Shown here piece by piece: positions 21,638-31,135 of a DNA stretch of 43,489 nucleotides. The DNA is taken from the IMG/VR virus record IMGVR_UViG_3300045902_000159, positions 1-43,489 of that record; one strand, written 5' to 3'. The position numbers and the translations under genes are program-made. Positions within the stretch are counted from its first letter, which is position 1. The number at the start of each line of letters is the position of its first letter. The stretch is from a virus. A model generated the notes under the pieces. It did no database searches, was not told the DNA's origin, and was given only the letters and a program-made list of their open reading frames with translations.

Positions 21638-24246
21638 ATCAACTTGACCTTGACCCGTTGGGGTTGCGTGGGATCAAATCCCGAAATTTCCTTCAAATAA
21701 AAGATCACCCCATCATACATAATAGGACGATTGATTTGCATTTGGCGATAGTCGAACGCCGTCATTAATACCTCAGCCTCCGCCTCATATCCTTTCGATA
21801 GATCATAGTAATACGACTTGTAATATTGATTCTGCAAACCATCATCACCCGCCCATCCGAGCGGAATAGTGTAGGGTTGCCCGCCGGAAAGCGGATTTGA
21901 ATTAAAGTCTAATTGTATGAACCATCGTAGTTTAGTGCTTTGGTTTTGAAATCCCAAAGGTATGTTGTTTAGATCAAAGTAAACACAATTCATGCCGTCA
22001 TTAGGATCATCCGAAAACGGGATCACTTGATCTAATTGCAGTAATCGTGGTTGGTAAGCATAAGACGGGGATCGTGTTTCATTCAAAGGTGTTTTCAAAT
22101 CATCCGCCGATGCCATATGCGGGACACGTAATTCGTTGATAGTAACATAATTAGGGTTGACAAAATCGTTAATGTTTTGAGACCTAATGACCGCAAACGG
22201 GCGGAGTTCGGTGGAGGCAAAAACACCGGAATCAATTTCAGCCGTCCCCGTCGCTTGCGAAACTTCGGTATCAAACGTTAAATCATAGTTACCGCCAAAC
22301 CTTTTCGTTACCTCATCTGAAGTGTCTTTCTTCCAAACGTATTTATATATTCTACTTATGTCGGGTGGGCTTTGTACAAAGGTTGATCGATTTGTTTTTT
22401 CGGTGATGTCATAAGCGGTTGATTTAGGCAGGAAAAATTCACCGCCCGGCTCAAGATAAACAACCTTAGCTTTTTCATCAATATATAGGTATAGATTAAA
22501 GAGTGAAAGGAAGGATTTGAGATAATCTATTTGCGGAATGTCCGGCAGGTTTTGGGCAACTTTGAGATCATACCCGAAACGATCTCTTTCCGGTGTTGTC
22601 GGCAAATCCACAACGCTTGCGGATATGTACAATTCCCTGATTGACAAATAAGTGTCTACCAACATATCGCCCAATAGTGCAGGGTTTCCGATGAGTGGGC
22701 TGGCGAAGGCTGACGGGGGCGACGCGTATGGTAAAAAGCGTGGATCAATAACTATGTTTTCAGTTTCAAACAATTTATAAAATGTAGCCAACCCTATCCA
22801 AAATACTAACCTATCGCCCTTCTTTAATTCGACTGTAAATTCATCCGCGAAAGCTGTCCCGTTTGGCACTCCTGTTAGCCGTGTAAAATACAATAGGTTT
22901 TCGTTTATTTGATTGTTGTCAATGGTTTTGCCGAAACATAGATTTGATGGTATTTCGCCCGTGAATCGTGTACATCCAAACGCGCGTTGCGTCAACCCCT
23001 GACGAACAACATCGCCTGCCGGCAAATTCGCTTCCACAATAAAGGAATAGTTAAATGTATATACACCATCGACGGGTATGGTTATGATACTCCATTGCTT
23101 GTTGGGCGTTGTGTAGATACTTAACGACAAATCCAATGACCGCCATTCATATTGCAACACGTTATATAACACAGTCCAACTATCAAACATATTGGGGGGT
23201 GTTGATGGGTAATTAGTAGGGAATGACGCGAAGTTAAACGTATAAAACTTGTCATAGAACTTATCGCCCGGATCGGTATGGATAGTATATTTATTCCCTT
23301 GTACGCCCGAGGTAAACCGCCCCGTAAACTTGATATTTACCTGCTGTGCTTGATCCGAAAAAGGCGCGGGAGGTACGGATGTTGCCGACATTGCACCCAT
23401 ACGCTCCCAATTCCAAATCGGATTACGGTCAGACGTATAGGGTTGGCACAGTTTGTTCACCCGTTCATCCTCTATCCAACTGCCTGCCAACGTATAGCCT
23501 GCATCTTGAAACATAGCCCGCAATATCCATGTAACTAAAAAGCATGGCGGGTAGTCTTGAAAAGAGGTGGTTGGTTCTGTGCTATAATCTAAATACCATT
23601 CCTGAATCCCTAAGATTTCGCGTCCTTCGGGTAAAGGTATAGTTGTAAATGATTGTGAAGATATGGGGACATATTCAGCCGTCGGCAGGTAGTTGGTCAG
23701 GTTTGGTGATGTCCATACGTTAGGTATGAAAAACTTACCATAACAAATGACGGGAAAGAAAATAGGCTTATCATAAATCAGTGGTGCTAATGGAGAAAGC
23801 CCACTATTCATTTCTTCGGTTGTACTAATGATCGTAGGTATGCCATCGAAAGGTACGTCCGGCAGGCTTTTAATGTCCCGTAATGACTTACCTTGCAGGA
23901 TGGTTGATATTGTCCCCGTCTGTGCTACAATATAACATTCGATCGATTCATTAGTTACTTTTGATATGAATAGCCTACCTTCAATAATGGTAATCGAATC
24001 GGAATAAACAACCACCTCGCACGGTTGCAAAGTTGAATACTTACCCCGCTTTTCAAGTAACTGAAGATTGCCCAAAATTCGGCGGTTGTTTTCCGTCAAT
24101 GGTAACTTAATCGTGTAAGTACGTTCACCTTTCCGATTAGCAGGTTCTTTGAAATCTGCCAACGACCGATACAGCCGAATCGGAAAATTCTTATCATTTG
24201 TATAATCGGCTTCCTGCCCATTGATTACGATAGTTACCTTGTTCAC
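21628..24246 (-). CDS. tail tip / baseplate protein (872 aa)
   Basis: A large structural protein just upstream of the tape measure gene. The N-terminal ~140 residues (VTIVINGQEADYTNDKNFPI, then RTYTIKLPLTENNRRILGNL) look like a distal-tail-type barrel; the rest is beta-rich with many Tyr, Pro and Thr and ends FDPTQPQRVKVKLIKK. It is coupled to the preceding tail gene by an ATGA overlap. Exact role (distal tail, hub or adhesin) cannot be read from sequence. Confidence 0.7.
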   Translation of the reverse strand: MNKVTIVINGQEADYTNDKNFPIRLYRSLADFKEPANRKGERTYTIKLPLTENNRRILGNLQLLEKRGKYSTLQPCEVVVYSDSITIIEGRLFISKVTNESIECYIVAQTGTISTILQGKSLRDIKSLPDVPFDGIPTIISTTEEMNSGLSPLAPLIYDKPIFFPVICYGKFFIPNVWTSPNLTNYLPTAEYVPISSQSFTTIPLPEGREILGIQEWYLDYSTEPTTSFQDYPPCFLVTWILRAMFQDAGYTLAGSWIEDERVNKLCQPYTSDRNPIWNWERMGAMSATSVPPAPFSDQAQQVNIKFTGRFTSGVQGNKYTIHTDPGDKFYDKFYTFNFASFPTNYPSTPPNMFDSWTVLYNVLQYEWRSLDLSLSIYTTPNKQWSIITIPVDGVYTFNYSFIVEANLPAGDVVRQGLTQRAFGCTRFTGEIPSNLCFGKTIDNNQINENLLYFTRLTGVPNGTAFADEFTVELKKGDRLVFWIGLATFYKLFETENIVIDPRFLPYASPPSAFASPLIGNPALLGDMLVDTYLSIRELYISASVVDLPTTPERDRFGYDLKVAQNLPDIPQIDYLKSFLSLFNLYLYIDEKAKVVYLEPGGEFFLPKSTAYDITEKTNRSTFVQSPPDISRIYKYVWKKDTSDEVTKRFGGNYDLTFDTEVSQATGTAEIDSGVFASTELRPFAVIRSQNINDFVNPNYVTINELRVPHMASADDLKTPLNETRSPSYAYQPRLLQLDQVIPFSDDPNDGMNCVYFDLNNIPLGFQNQSTKLRWFIQLDFNSNPLSGGQPYTIPLGWAGDDGLQNQYYKSYYYDLSKGYEAEAEVLMTAFDYRQMQINRPIMYDGVIFYLKEISGFDPTQPQRVKVKLIKK

Positions 24247-26027
24247 GCCGGTAAATAGTTACGATTAACGGTTAATTCAACGTCCAAAGATAGTGCATAT
24301 TCGTCTAAATCCGATTGCCGTTCCCATGTTGCTTTAGTGATGCGCACCGCACGGGGCAGGAAGCTAATTAAATCCCGCGTCTCCCGTTCCAATGTTGGAT
24401 CAATAATATATACGGATGTGGATTGAATCAAGTCCCGTAACCAATCGTAATGCACCTTATCCATCCACCCTGTATTATACGTATAAGTTACGGTCGTTTC
24501 GGTTGCGAACGTACCAACCTCACTTAATTTGCTGTAATCCGCTTGGCTATCGAATACCGTTTTGCGTGTCTCATGTTGTAAGGTACGTGCGTATTCAGAA
24601 CGATTAGAATCTATGCGCTTAACAATCACACCGGACGGCGTTAAGGTATCGAAACCGCCAAGCGGATTGTAAAACATCAAAGTAGGGACTAATTCTGTGA
24701 ACTGTTCTTCGTTCCGCAATTCATAACCCTGTGCTTGGGAGTATTGTGTTAATGTTGGTAGTGTACTTTGACCATACCACAACGTAACAAAGTAGGCTTT
24801 TAGGGTTTTGCCGAACGTAGTTTCAACAGAAGGTATATCAATAACACGTGGAGACACTTCGATACAACCCACGCATCCCCAAAAGTTACCGGGCGATTCG
24901 ATTATATTCGCTAACGGAACTTCCTCTGTTGTGCAGTCTGTAAATTCATATGTTACACGTACTTGTAATTGATCTGTCAATGCATCGAAACGATCCCATA
25001 CGAAATACAGGAACTCGTAAGCATCCCTACGAATCAGCTTCCGCTCCGGTTGATGGGTTAAAAAATAGACTTTTCGGCTAATCTGTTGCGTACCATCCCA
25101 TCGCTTATAACGCCAACGTTGGTAAAATGATGAATATGTTTTGTCCGCGTTATATTCGTAGCGTTCCGATGCACGAATGCCCCAAAGGGTGTCTTTTACC
25201 TGCTCTGTATCGTAATTAAAGCCCCAATTTTCAGCCGGTACATATCTTAATACGCCGTTTTGTATGTACTTTTCATACACATTAAAGGCATATCGCACGA
25301 TCATATCACTTGCGCGCTGAAAGTTAATGCCATAACCACTCCCCGAATTGCGAATGATTGGCGGATAGGGCTTTGAATAAGGCATTAGAGTCTCTGATAG
25401 GTTGAATAAAAAGCGGTTTTTGCCTCCATATTCCTTTTCCAATTCATCAACCTTAACGAAATCCGCCGATCCGTATGGCACAGGGGTACTGGGTGATAGA
25501 AAGAACTGTTTATTGGTATTGTTTTGATCTACAAACACCTCAATAACTACCGAATAATCCTGCACAGACTCCGCAAAGTTGCCCTCCTGCGCGTTCGTAA
25601 CTGATGTGGAAAAACCTGCCCCTGCTTGTGATATGGTTAGATTAAAATTTGTCCCTGTATAGTTTGCCCGAATCTTTAGTGTTACGCCGTCAAATGTACA
25701 GGTGTATAAATCTTTCAGCGATGCGCTGTTATTAATCTGATATAACAACGATTGTAAGATGATCGATGGCGGTGTTGGGAACGCTGGCGATTGATTGGGC
25801 TTGGGATTAGTAGCAAATGTAAAACGAACACCATTAATGTCAATATAATAGCCGTCCACAATTTGAGAACCGTTATTCACCGATATTAACCCTTCTGCCT
25901 TAGTCGAATTGTTCAAAACTTCAGACTCGTATTCTAACCACACGGGCGAACCGATAGGTACAACTGAATGTGTGTCTATGTCGTGCTGAATATAGTTAGC
26001 AGGGTTTTGAATATTGACTAATGGCAT
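24243..26027 (-). CDS. tail protein (594 aa)
   Basis: Beta-rich structural protein (PLVNIQNPANYIQHDIDTHS start) with a repeated immunoglobulin-like feel: long Tyr/Thr/Asn strands, several Cys (CTTEEV, WGCVGCIEV) and Arg-rich stretch near the end. The ATGA overlap with the tail-tip gene and its size suggest a tail or adhesion component. No named family recognised. Confidence 0.65.
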   Translation of the reverse strand: MPLVNIQNPANYIQHDIDTHSVVPIGSPVWLEYESEVLNNSTKAEGLISVNNGSQIVDGYYIDINGVRFTFATNPKPNQSPAFPTPPSIILQSLLYQINNSASLKDLYTCTFDGVTLKIRANYTGTNFNLTISQAGAGFSTSVTNAQEGNFAESVQDYSVVIEVFVDQNNTNKQFFLSPSTPVPYGSADFVKVDELEKEYGGKNRFLFNLSETLMPYSKPYPPIIRNSGSGYGINFQRASDMIVRYAFNVYEKYIQNGVLRYVPAENWGFNYDTEQVKDTLWGIRASERYEYNADKTYSSFYQRWRYKRWDGTQQISRKVYFLTHQPERKLIRRDAYEFLYFVWDRFDALTDQLQVRVTYEFTDCTTEEVPLANIIESPGNFWGCVGCIEVSPRVIDIPSVETTFGKTLKAYFVTLWYGQSTLPTLTQYSQAQGYELRNEEQFTELVPTLMFYNPLGGFDTLTPSGVIVKRIDSNRSEYARTLQHETRKTVFDSQADYSKLSEVGTFATETTVTYTYNTGWMDKVHYDWLRDLIQSTSVYIIDPTLERETRDLISFLPRAVRITKATWERQSDLDEYALSLDVELTVNRNYLPA

Positions 26028-26032
26028 ATCGT

Positions 26033-26095
26033 TTATATTAAAGAGTTTTTACGGCTTTCTACGTTTCGATGGTCAACTTGATAACAAAGCATCAT
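26033..26095 (-). CDS. possible 20-residue micro-gene
   Basis: TAATG overlap: the stop of the 26095-26769 gene shares bases with this ATG. The peptide starts MMLCYQVDHRNVESRKN and ends just before the next tail gene. It may be a coupling peptide, or a leftover of a frameshifted tail-chaperone extension. Confidence 0.35.
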   Translation of the reverse strand: MMLCYQVDHRNVESRKNSLI

Positions 26096-26769
26096 TAAGA
26101 CTTCTGATATGGGAATATCTTGGATTTTAACTGCGTTAAGGATGTTGTTATCTGCGAGTGAATAGACGATGGTAAGCCATCCATATCTTTCGTACAGCTC
26201 TCGATGTCCTTCTCCGCCTCGATCATTAGTTGATTCAAAAGCAGGTGCAAATTTTGCTTTGAGGTCATCGAGAGCATTATAAAAAAATCCCGAACACCCA
26301 TAATTACGCTCATAGGTAAGCGTTCAAATGCTTGCATTCGTTGGGGTTTCTTGGTCAAAACATCGGCATAATCCTTGTCGTCCTTTTGCCAAAATAATCT
26401 ACATATGATCGAAGGCAACATGTCAAAACCTCCAATTTCCCGCACGTCTTTTTCAATATCTATAAATTGACCCGTGCTAATACCAATGAGTGAAGGTAGC
26501 GCGCTGTACGTTTCGCCTTCAAATTCAAAGGATGTGATCGGATTTGGTGTTGGTTCTTTGCCTACCCATTCAGTTATGCCTTGTATGAACACAGCTACCG
26601 ATAATGGCAGTGCGCGATACTCATAAAAGTCAATACCTATGATCTTGCAAAAGGTGTAATTCGGGTCTTCATCAACAAACATCATCGCATTAGCATAGTC
26701 CCGAAACGGAACTTCATGCCAACCTGTGCGAATATGATATTCTTTTCCATTATGCGATACGATTTCCAT
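26095..26769 (-). CDS. hypothetical structural-module protein, possible tail assembly chaperone
   Basis: A 224-residue protein with mixed alpha/beta features (VSHNGKEYHIRTGWHEVPFR, then LPSLIGISTGQFIDIEKDVR) and a helical C-terminus (LLLNQLMIEAEKDIESC). Its position between the YkuD-like enzyme and the tail genes and its size would fit a tail assembly chaperone, but I see no clear slippery site, so this is a weak inference. Confidence 0.55.
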   Translation of the reverse strand: MEIVSHNGKEYHIRTGWHEVPFRDYANAMMFVDEDPNYTFCKIIGIDFYEYRALPLSVAVFIQGITEWVGKEPTPNPITSFEFEGETYSALPSLIGISTGQFIDIEKDVREIGGFDMLPSIICRLFWQKDDKDYADVLTKKPQRMQAFERLPMSVIMGVRDFFIMLSMTSKQNLHLLLNQLMIEAEKDIESCTKDMDGLPSSIHSQITTSLTQLKSKIFPYQKS

Positions 26770-27400
26770 TGATCTTGCCTTTATAGATTAATGAACTTTC
26801 ATCAATTACAGCATAAGACGTACCGACTCCCCAAATGCCCTCCGCTATCTTGCAAATATCCCAAATCATATCCATATCCGTTGCTAATTCCGTTACTTGA
26901 CAGCCCGCCGATGACCGCCCAACCCGTTCCGCTTTTTGTCCTTGAAATGAACGATGCACTAAAATCCCTGCGTCCATGTTTTGTAGGGTGCGTTTATCCA
27001 TGTCCAATACGTTATCGCGGTTCATATCACGATAAACCCATACCCTTGTACGAGGGATTAATGCTTTTGTGCCTTTGAAATATCCACATTGCCAAAGATT
27101 GCGATAATAACCATCCGCCAATATGGCACTACCTCCCTTTATTGCTTCGGGGAAAACAGGATTTTTCAAATGATCCAATCCGGGATCGGCTGTTGCGGGG
27201 AACAAATGTAACTGCCATGTATTATCTTTCTTAAATAATAAGTACATCACATCATCAAACGAATCTGCGACCCTATTTGATGCGCGCACGATACCAAAGT
27301 TTAGATTATAATTACCCTTCTCAAAAACAGGATAACCTAAGTTGTTAAGTGTATCGGTGATGACTTTTTGTGTCAGGTTATACAATAGTTGGTGATTCAT
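26750..27400 (-). CDS. YkuD-like (L,D-transpeptidase fold) peptidoglycan enzyme, possible endolysin
   Basis: The 216-residue protein contains the YkuD active-site arrangement: His149 (GILVHRSF) and, 17 residues later, SAGCQV with Cys167 (164-169), the nucleophile position. YkuD-fold phage enzymes cut or modify peptidoglycan cross-links. It is the only candidate murein enzyme I found, so it could be the endolysin or a tail-associated lysin; the nearest holin lies 12 kb away. The N-terminal ~110 residues are unassigned. It overlaps both neighbours by about 20 bases. Confidence 0.65.
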   Translation of the reverse strand: MNHQLLYNLTQKVITDTLNNLGYPVFEKGNYNLNFGIVRASNRVADSFDDVMYLLFKKDNTWQLHLFPATADPGLDHLKNPVFPEAIKGGSAILADGYYRNLWQCGYFKGTKALIPRTRVWVYRDMNRDNVLDMDKRTLQNMDAGILVHRSFQGQKAERVGRSSAGCQVTELATDMDMIWDICKIAEGIWGVGTSYAVIDESSLIYKGKINGNRIA

Positions 27401-28757
27401 TGGTGGTTGCTGTTGATGTGAATGGTGATGGTGGTGGCAAAAACTGCGTAGGAGTGTCTGCGTCCGGGTGCGTAATGGGTTCTAATCCCGCCTTGATGCG
27501 TTGTTCATTGATAGTCATGTATCCTTGCCCGTATGTTGGTAGGGATGATTTACTAAACAACTGCATCGTTCCCAACTGCACGTCCGAATATAATCCATTG
27601 ATTGACAAAATTATATTCATTTGATCGGTTATTTCGCGCTGGTATCCTTTGATGATCGTATTGTAATACAATTCATATTCCGCCGCCGTCCTATTTTCGT
27701 CAATACCTATGCCACCCGAAACAGCAATACCTGCCAAAGAGGGGGACGTCAATTGATGTGCTGAAATGATCCTTTGTATCGTGCTTTCAGCAACATTCAA
27801 ATAAATATCCGCATTACCGGTGGTGCTAAAAGGCGTTACCTGTGCTTGTTGTATATTGTTCCCATCCCCAATTTGTGCACCCTTCAGTAACAAGATACGC
27901 CCCGCGTTAGTTGGTGATGAATACTTATCCTCTAATTCCTGTGCAATTAATCGCATCTCTTCATCCGAAGGATTATCCGGCAGGGCAATAACAACAGACG
28001 GCACAAAGCCAGTCTTTACGTTATTGGCATTAAATAGAGATATAGCAATATCCGTTTCAATGTCTTTAATTCCGCCGAAATAATCCGGCACGGGGTAATA
28101 ATCACATAAGGGAGTATATCTATGCCAATACAATAAGGAGGTTTTGTCAATATGCTTAACCTCTAATGTGCGGTCAAATGAATTGATATAATATGGCTTA
28201 TCTTTTGATTGAAGCCCATATTGGTCAGGGATGTAATCATATGACAAATAGCCAACCCCCCATTTGCCCGCAATCCAAAAGCCATCGCATTCACCTGTTA
28301 GCGCATCCGGCTGGTTACGACGTATCTTATGAAAAGGAACATGTTTAACGGAGTGTATTTTTGTACCCAAAACATTCCACCGAATTTCCCACGCAAACCC
28401 TCCGAAGGTTACGAGATCAAGCGCGGAACGCCTTAGTAATTCGTATGAATCGTAATCCTCGTTGATATGTTGCAGGAATAACTTAGTATTGGGTTCAGAT
28501 TTCGGTATGATAAACCCATCCGACGCAATCATCCGTGTTTTCATTTCCAAAATGGAATTATGAATAGATGACCGCCGTAACTCTAAGATGTGTTGCGGAT
28601 ATAGGTTATCATAGCGGTAACGATCATATGTTAACCATTTATCGGATGATGTACCCGTTCGGTTCGCAGGTATTTGTGAACCTAAGTTTACAGCAACAAC
28701 ACGATTCGTTATCTGCTGAATATTTGAGGGCAGGGGTTGTTGTGATCGCTTTGCCAT
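27378..28757 (-). CDS. portal protein
   Basis: Forms the dodecameric gate for DNA at one capsid vertex. The 459 residues follow portal order: an N-terminal wing (QHILELRRSSIHNSILEMKT), a central segment with GGIKDIETDIAISLFNANNV, the stem helix region and a C-terminal crown (RTAAEYELYYNTIIKGYQRE). The ATG at 28757 was chosen because it is five bases from a TATATTTG box and the longer frame adds a Cys-rich leader lacking support. It lies about 13 kb from the terminase and between fibre and murein-enzyme genes, an unusual arrangement. Confidence 0.88.
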   Translation of the reverse strand: MAKRSQQPLPSNIQQITNRVVAVNLGSQIPANRTGTSSDKWLTYDRYRYDNLYPQHILELRRSSIHNSILEMKTRMIASDGFIIPKSEPNTKLFLQHINEDYDSYELLRRSALDLVTFGGFAWEIRWNVLGTKIHSVKHVPFHKIRRNQPDALTGECDGFWIAGKWGVGYLSYDYIPDQYGLQSKDKPYYINSFDRTLEVKHIDKTSLLYWHRYTPLCDYYPVPDYFGGIKDIETDIAISLFNANNVKTGFVPSVVIALPDNPSDEEMRLIAQELEDKYSSPTNAGRILLLKGAQIGDGNNIQQAQVTPFSTTGNADIYLNVAESTIQRIISAHQLTSPSLAGIAVSGGIGIDENRTAAEYELYYNTIIKGYQREITDQMNIILSINGLYSDVQLGTMQLFSKSSLPTYGQGYMTINEQRIKAGLEPITHPDADTPTQFLPPPSPFTSTATTNESPTIV

Positions 28758-28762
28758 ACGCG

Positions 28763-28770
28763 CAAATATA
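28763..28770 (-). promoter_or_regulatory. -7 box 5 bases upstream of the portal ATG
   Basis: TATATTTG on the minus strand matches TAnnTTTG. Its expected start site coincides with the portal ATG at 28757, suggesting a leaderless portal mRNA. The box lies just past the stop (28775) of the upstream fibre gene. Confidence 0.5.
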
Positions 28771-28774
28771 CGAA

Positions 28775-31132
28775 TTAATAAGTTTTGGCAACAATATACC
28801 ATTCATCCATAGCTGCCGAAAACTCCAACGTTACACAGCCGTAATCTCCGGGTACTTGAATAGTCGGGTTGCCGTTTATATTTTTACCATTGCCGTTTAC
28901 TGTTGTGAAGTTTAAAGTCCCTGCAAATCTTGATATGATTTTATGTGTTTCTCCGTCAAAAGGGGCAGAAGGTAAGTTTTGTGTTGTTGATGCTACTATT
29001 ACAATAATTCGATGAACAAAGTTAGGGATAGTCCCTGACCCCGAGATTATATTTTCAGAGGTAATAAGGATACCCTCTTTTATCTCCAAAGACGGTACAT
29101 AGGTAGTATATTCCCGCAATTTAGTCAATCCGTGCGATGCCTTGTAGCCCAATACCACCGCCGATTCGGCAGGTACAGTTTGGGCAATCGCCAATCCCGT
29201 GCATCCAATAAATGCACTGCTTGTTATATTATCACTTAGCGTTAACGTCGTATTTTTGCATCCGACTAACGCAAATGAATTAAGGTTGTTATCGTTCGTA
29301 TCAATTTCGCAATTATCACATGCTAACATATTTACAGCATACATACTGCTAAAGTGCAATATGCTTGTTTGCTGAATCGTGCAATTAAAGCACGATTGCA
29401 TAGAAACAAGATTACATAGCTGTGAGTATGTTGTTATTGATGCGCCGTGTGATTTGATTGTGCTTGACTGCGTTGCGGTCATTTCGGTATTCGTAGCCCC
29501 GCGAATCACCGAATTTTGAGACGATGATATGTGGCAACGTTCGCTTCGCTTAACCGCAACACCCGACGAATACGTCCGAATCTCTGAACTCAAGGACGAC
29601 TCAATCAAACAATTATTGCTAACATTCGTAGCCGACGATGTGAACAAACAAGAAGTAGAACCTATGATCGCGCACCGAGAACCGTAGTTAACTTGCGAAT
29701 TTTGGGAGGCAGATATGAAATTATAATCAATGCTTTGGCTGATACTACAATTCTTAACCGCCACCAAACTCGAAAATCCCGCCCCTAAATCAGATGTTGA
29801 TTTATTTATAACACCTTGATCTGATGCAATAATTACCGCCCCTCCGATCTGCGAATCAAGTACGATATTACAGCGATACGTTCCCAATAAAGCATTGTAA
29901 CCTTTGTACGGATTCCCAAGCGTTGGTACGGAATGGTTGACGAAAACAGGTGTAACATTATCCGTACCCGATGCCAAAGCAACAGAGGCATTTGCATTAA
30001 TATCAAACACTGCCGTACCCTTAAATATGGACGCATATAAGATACAAACATTACCAACCGTTGGCGGGGAAATAGGTTCACCATACATGATTGTTGACCA
30101 TGTAGCATCATTCATTCGCGTGAAAGTATTTTCCACCCAATCGCCCGCCGTATCGTCCCAACGTATGGTGCTAAAATTAACTGTCCCTGCCGGTATCGGT
30201 TCACCACCGCCCCCTCCACAGGGCGCAAGGCACACTTGTGCACCATTCCAATACAAGTCCCCGCTTACATTGTATAATTTATCCGTAACCGTAACGGGTG
30301 CAGATGGGAACGATACTACTTGTATTCCTTCATTTGCAGAAAAGCGAATCAAATCGGTTGACGTTACCTCTAATCCAAAGTCCCCCGTAATCGTACCCAC
30401 CTTCAGCGTTGCCGAACCCGTCCCATCCGTGATGCTCAATAGCATAGAGGGATCAGACTCTAATAACTGCATACTTACATTATTAGACCCGCCGTTATTT
30501 ACTTGAAATGCTATTGAATTGTTGGTTACTAAAGATGAATTGGTTTGCTCCAATATCAAAATATTAGTAGCATCCCATTCTGAATTAACATTGTCCCATC
30601 TTAACGTTTGCCCCTCTATCGTACCGTCCGGCACACAACAATCTTGCACGGGTTGATTATTCACATTACCCGCATCATCCACAATAACTAAACCGATTAA
30701 CAATTGTGCTGATGTAAGTGTCGGAGAAACAGGCGAAACCGCGTCCGTCCCCGAAACTAAAGCGATTGTCCCCGTCGGCGGTGTTAAATCATCAACCGCC
30801 ACGACCGCATCAATCCGAGAAAGTCCCGCACCGGCACTCGGAATAACAAACGAACCCGCGCCCGCGTTGTATAAACGATTGTTTATTTGATAAACACCTG
30901 CCGTGTAGTTAACAATATTCAAACCCGGCGAAAGAACTAAACCCGAATTGATTTGATCGGGGAAGTTGGGGATACTGACATTAAAGAAGCCCCCGCCAAA
31001 TTTCAGAAATTGAATATTGTTCCCATTTACCGCGCCGGATACGACTTGCTCATTCGCGTTATTGTCGAATTTATCATATAAATCTTGGAACGTATCCTGT
31101 CCCGCGCCGTCATTTAACAATTGAACAGCCAT
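28775..31132 (-). CDS. tail fibre / receptor-binding protein with beta-helix repeats (785 aa)
   Basis: Begins with a fibre-type N-terminus (AVQLLNDGAGQDTFQDLYDK) and holds a long stretch with the Ser/Asn/Thr/Cys-rich ladder of a parallel beta-helix: NNCLIESSLSSEIRTYSSG, RCHISSSQNSVIRGATNTE, CDNCEIDTNDNNLNSF and related turns (about residues 490-660). The C-terminal ~70 residues (GCVTLEFSAAMDEWYIVAK) are a compact cap common to Bacteroidota phage fibres. It is likely the receptor-binding spike. No intramolecular chaperone motif seen. Confidence 0.75.
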   Translation of the reverse strand: MAVQLLNDGAGQDTFQDLYDKFDNNANEQVVSGAVNGNNIQFLKFGGGFFNVSIPNFPDQINSGLVLSPGLNIVNYTAGVYQINNRLYNAGAGSFVIPSAGAGLSRIDAVVAVDDLTPPTGTIALVSGTDAVSPVSPTLTSAQLLIGLVIVDDAGNVNNQPVQDCCVPDGTIEGQTLRWDNVNSEWDATNILILEQTNSSLVTNNSIAFQVNNGGSNNVSMQLLESDPSMLLSITDGTGSATLKVGTITGDFGLEVTSTDLIRFSANEGIQVVSFPSAPVTVTDKLYNVSGDLYWNGAQVCLAPCGGGGGEPIPAGTVNFSTIRWDDTAGDWVENTFTRMNDATWSTIMYGEPISPPTVGNVCILYASIFKGTAVFDINANASVALASGTDNVTPVFVNHSVPTLGNPYKGYNALLGTYRCNIVLDSQIGGAVIIASDQGVINKSTSDLGAGFSSLVAVKNCSISQSIDYNFISASQNSQVNYGSRCAIIGSTSCLFTSSATNVSNNCLIESSLSSEIRTYSSGVAVKRSERCHISSSQNSVIRGATNTEMTATQSSTIKSHGASITTYSQLCNLVSMQSCFNCTIQQTSILHFSSMYAVNMLACDNCEIDTNDNNLNSFALVGCKNTTLTLSDNITSSAFIGCTGLAIAQTVPAESAVVLGYKASHGLTKLREYTTYVPSLEIKEGILITSENIISGSGTIPNFVHRIIVIVASTTQNLPSAPFDGETHKIISRFAGTLNFTTVNGNGKNINGNPTIQVPGDYGCVTLEFSAAMDEWYIVAKTY

Positions 31133-31135
31133 ATA

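Noticed and set aside
26090-26102. An 11-base match (ATCATTAAGAC) to the end of the CRISPR repeat.
   Set aside because: A match this short is expected by chance in a window of this length, the rest of the repeat does not align, and it lies across the end of a tail-module gene.
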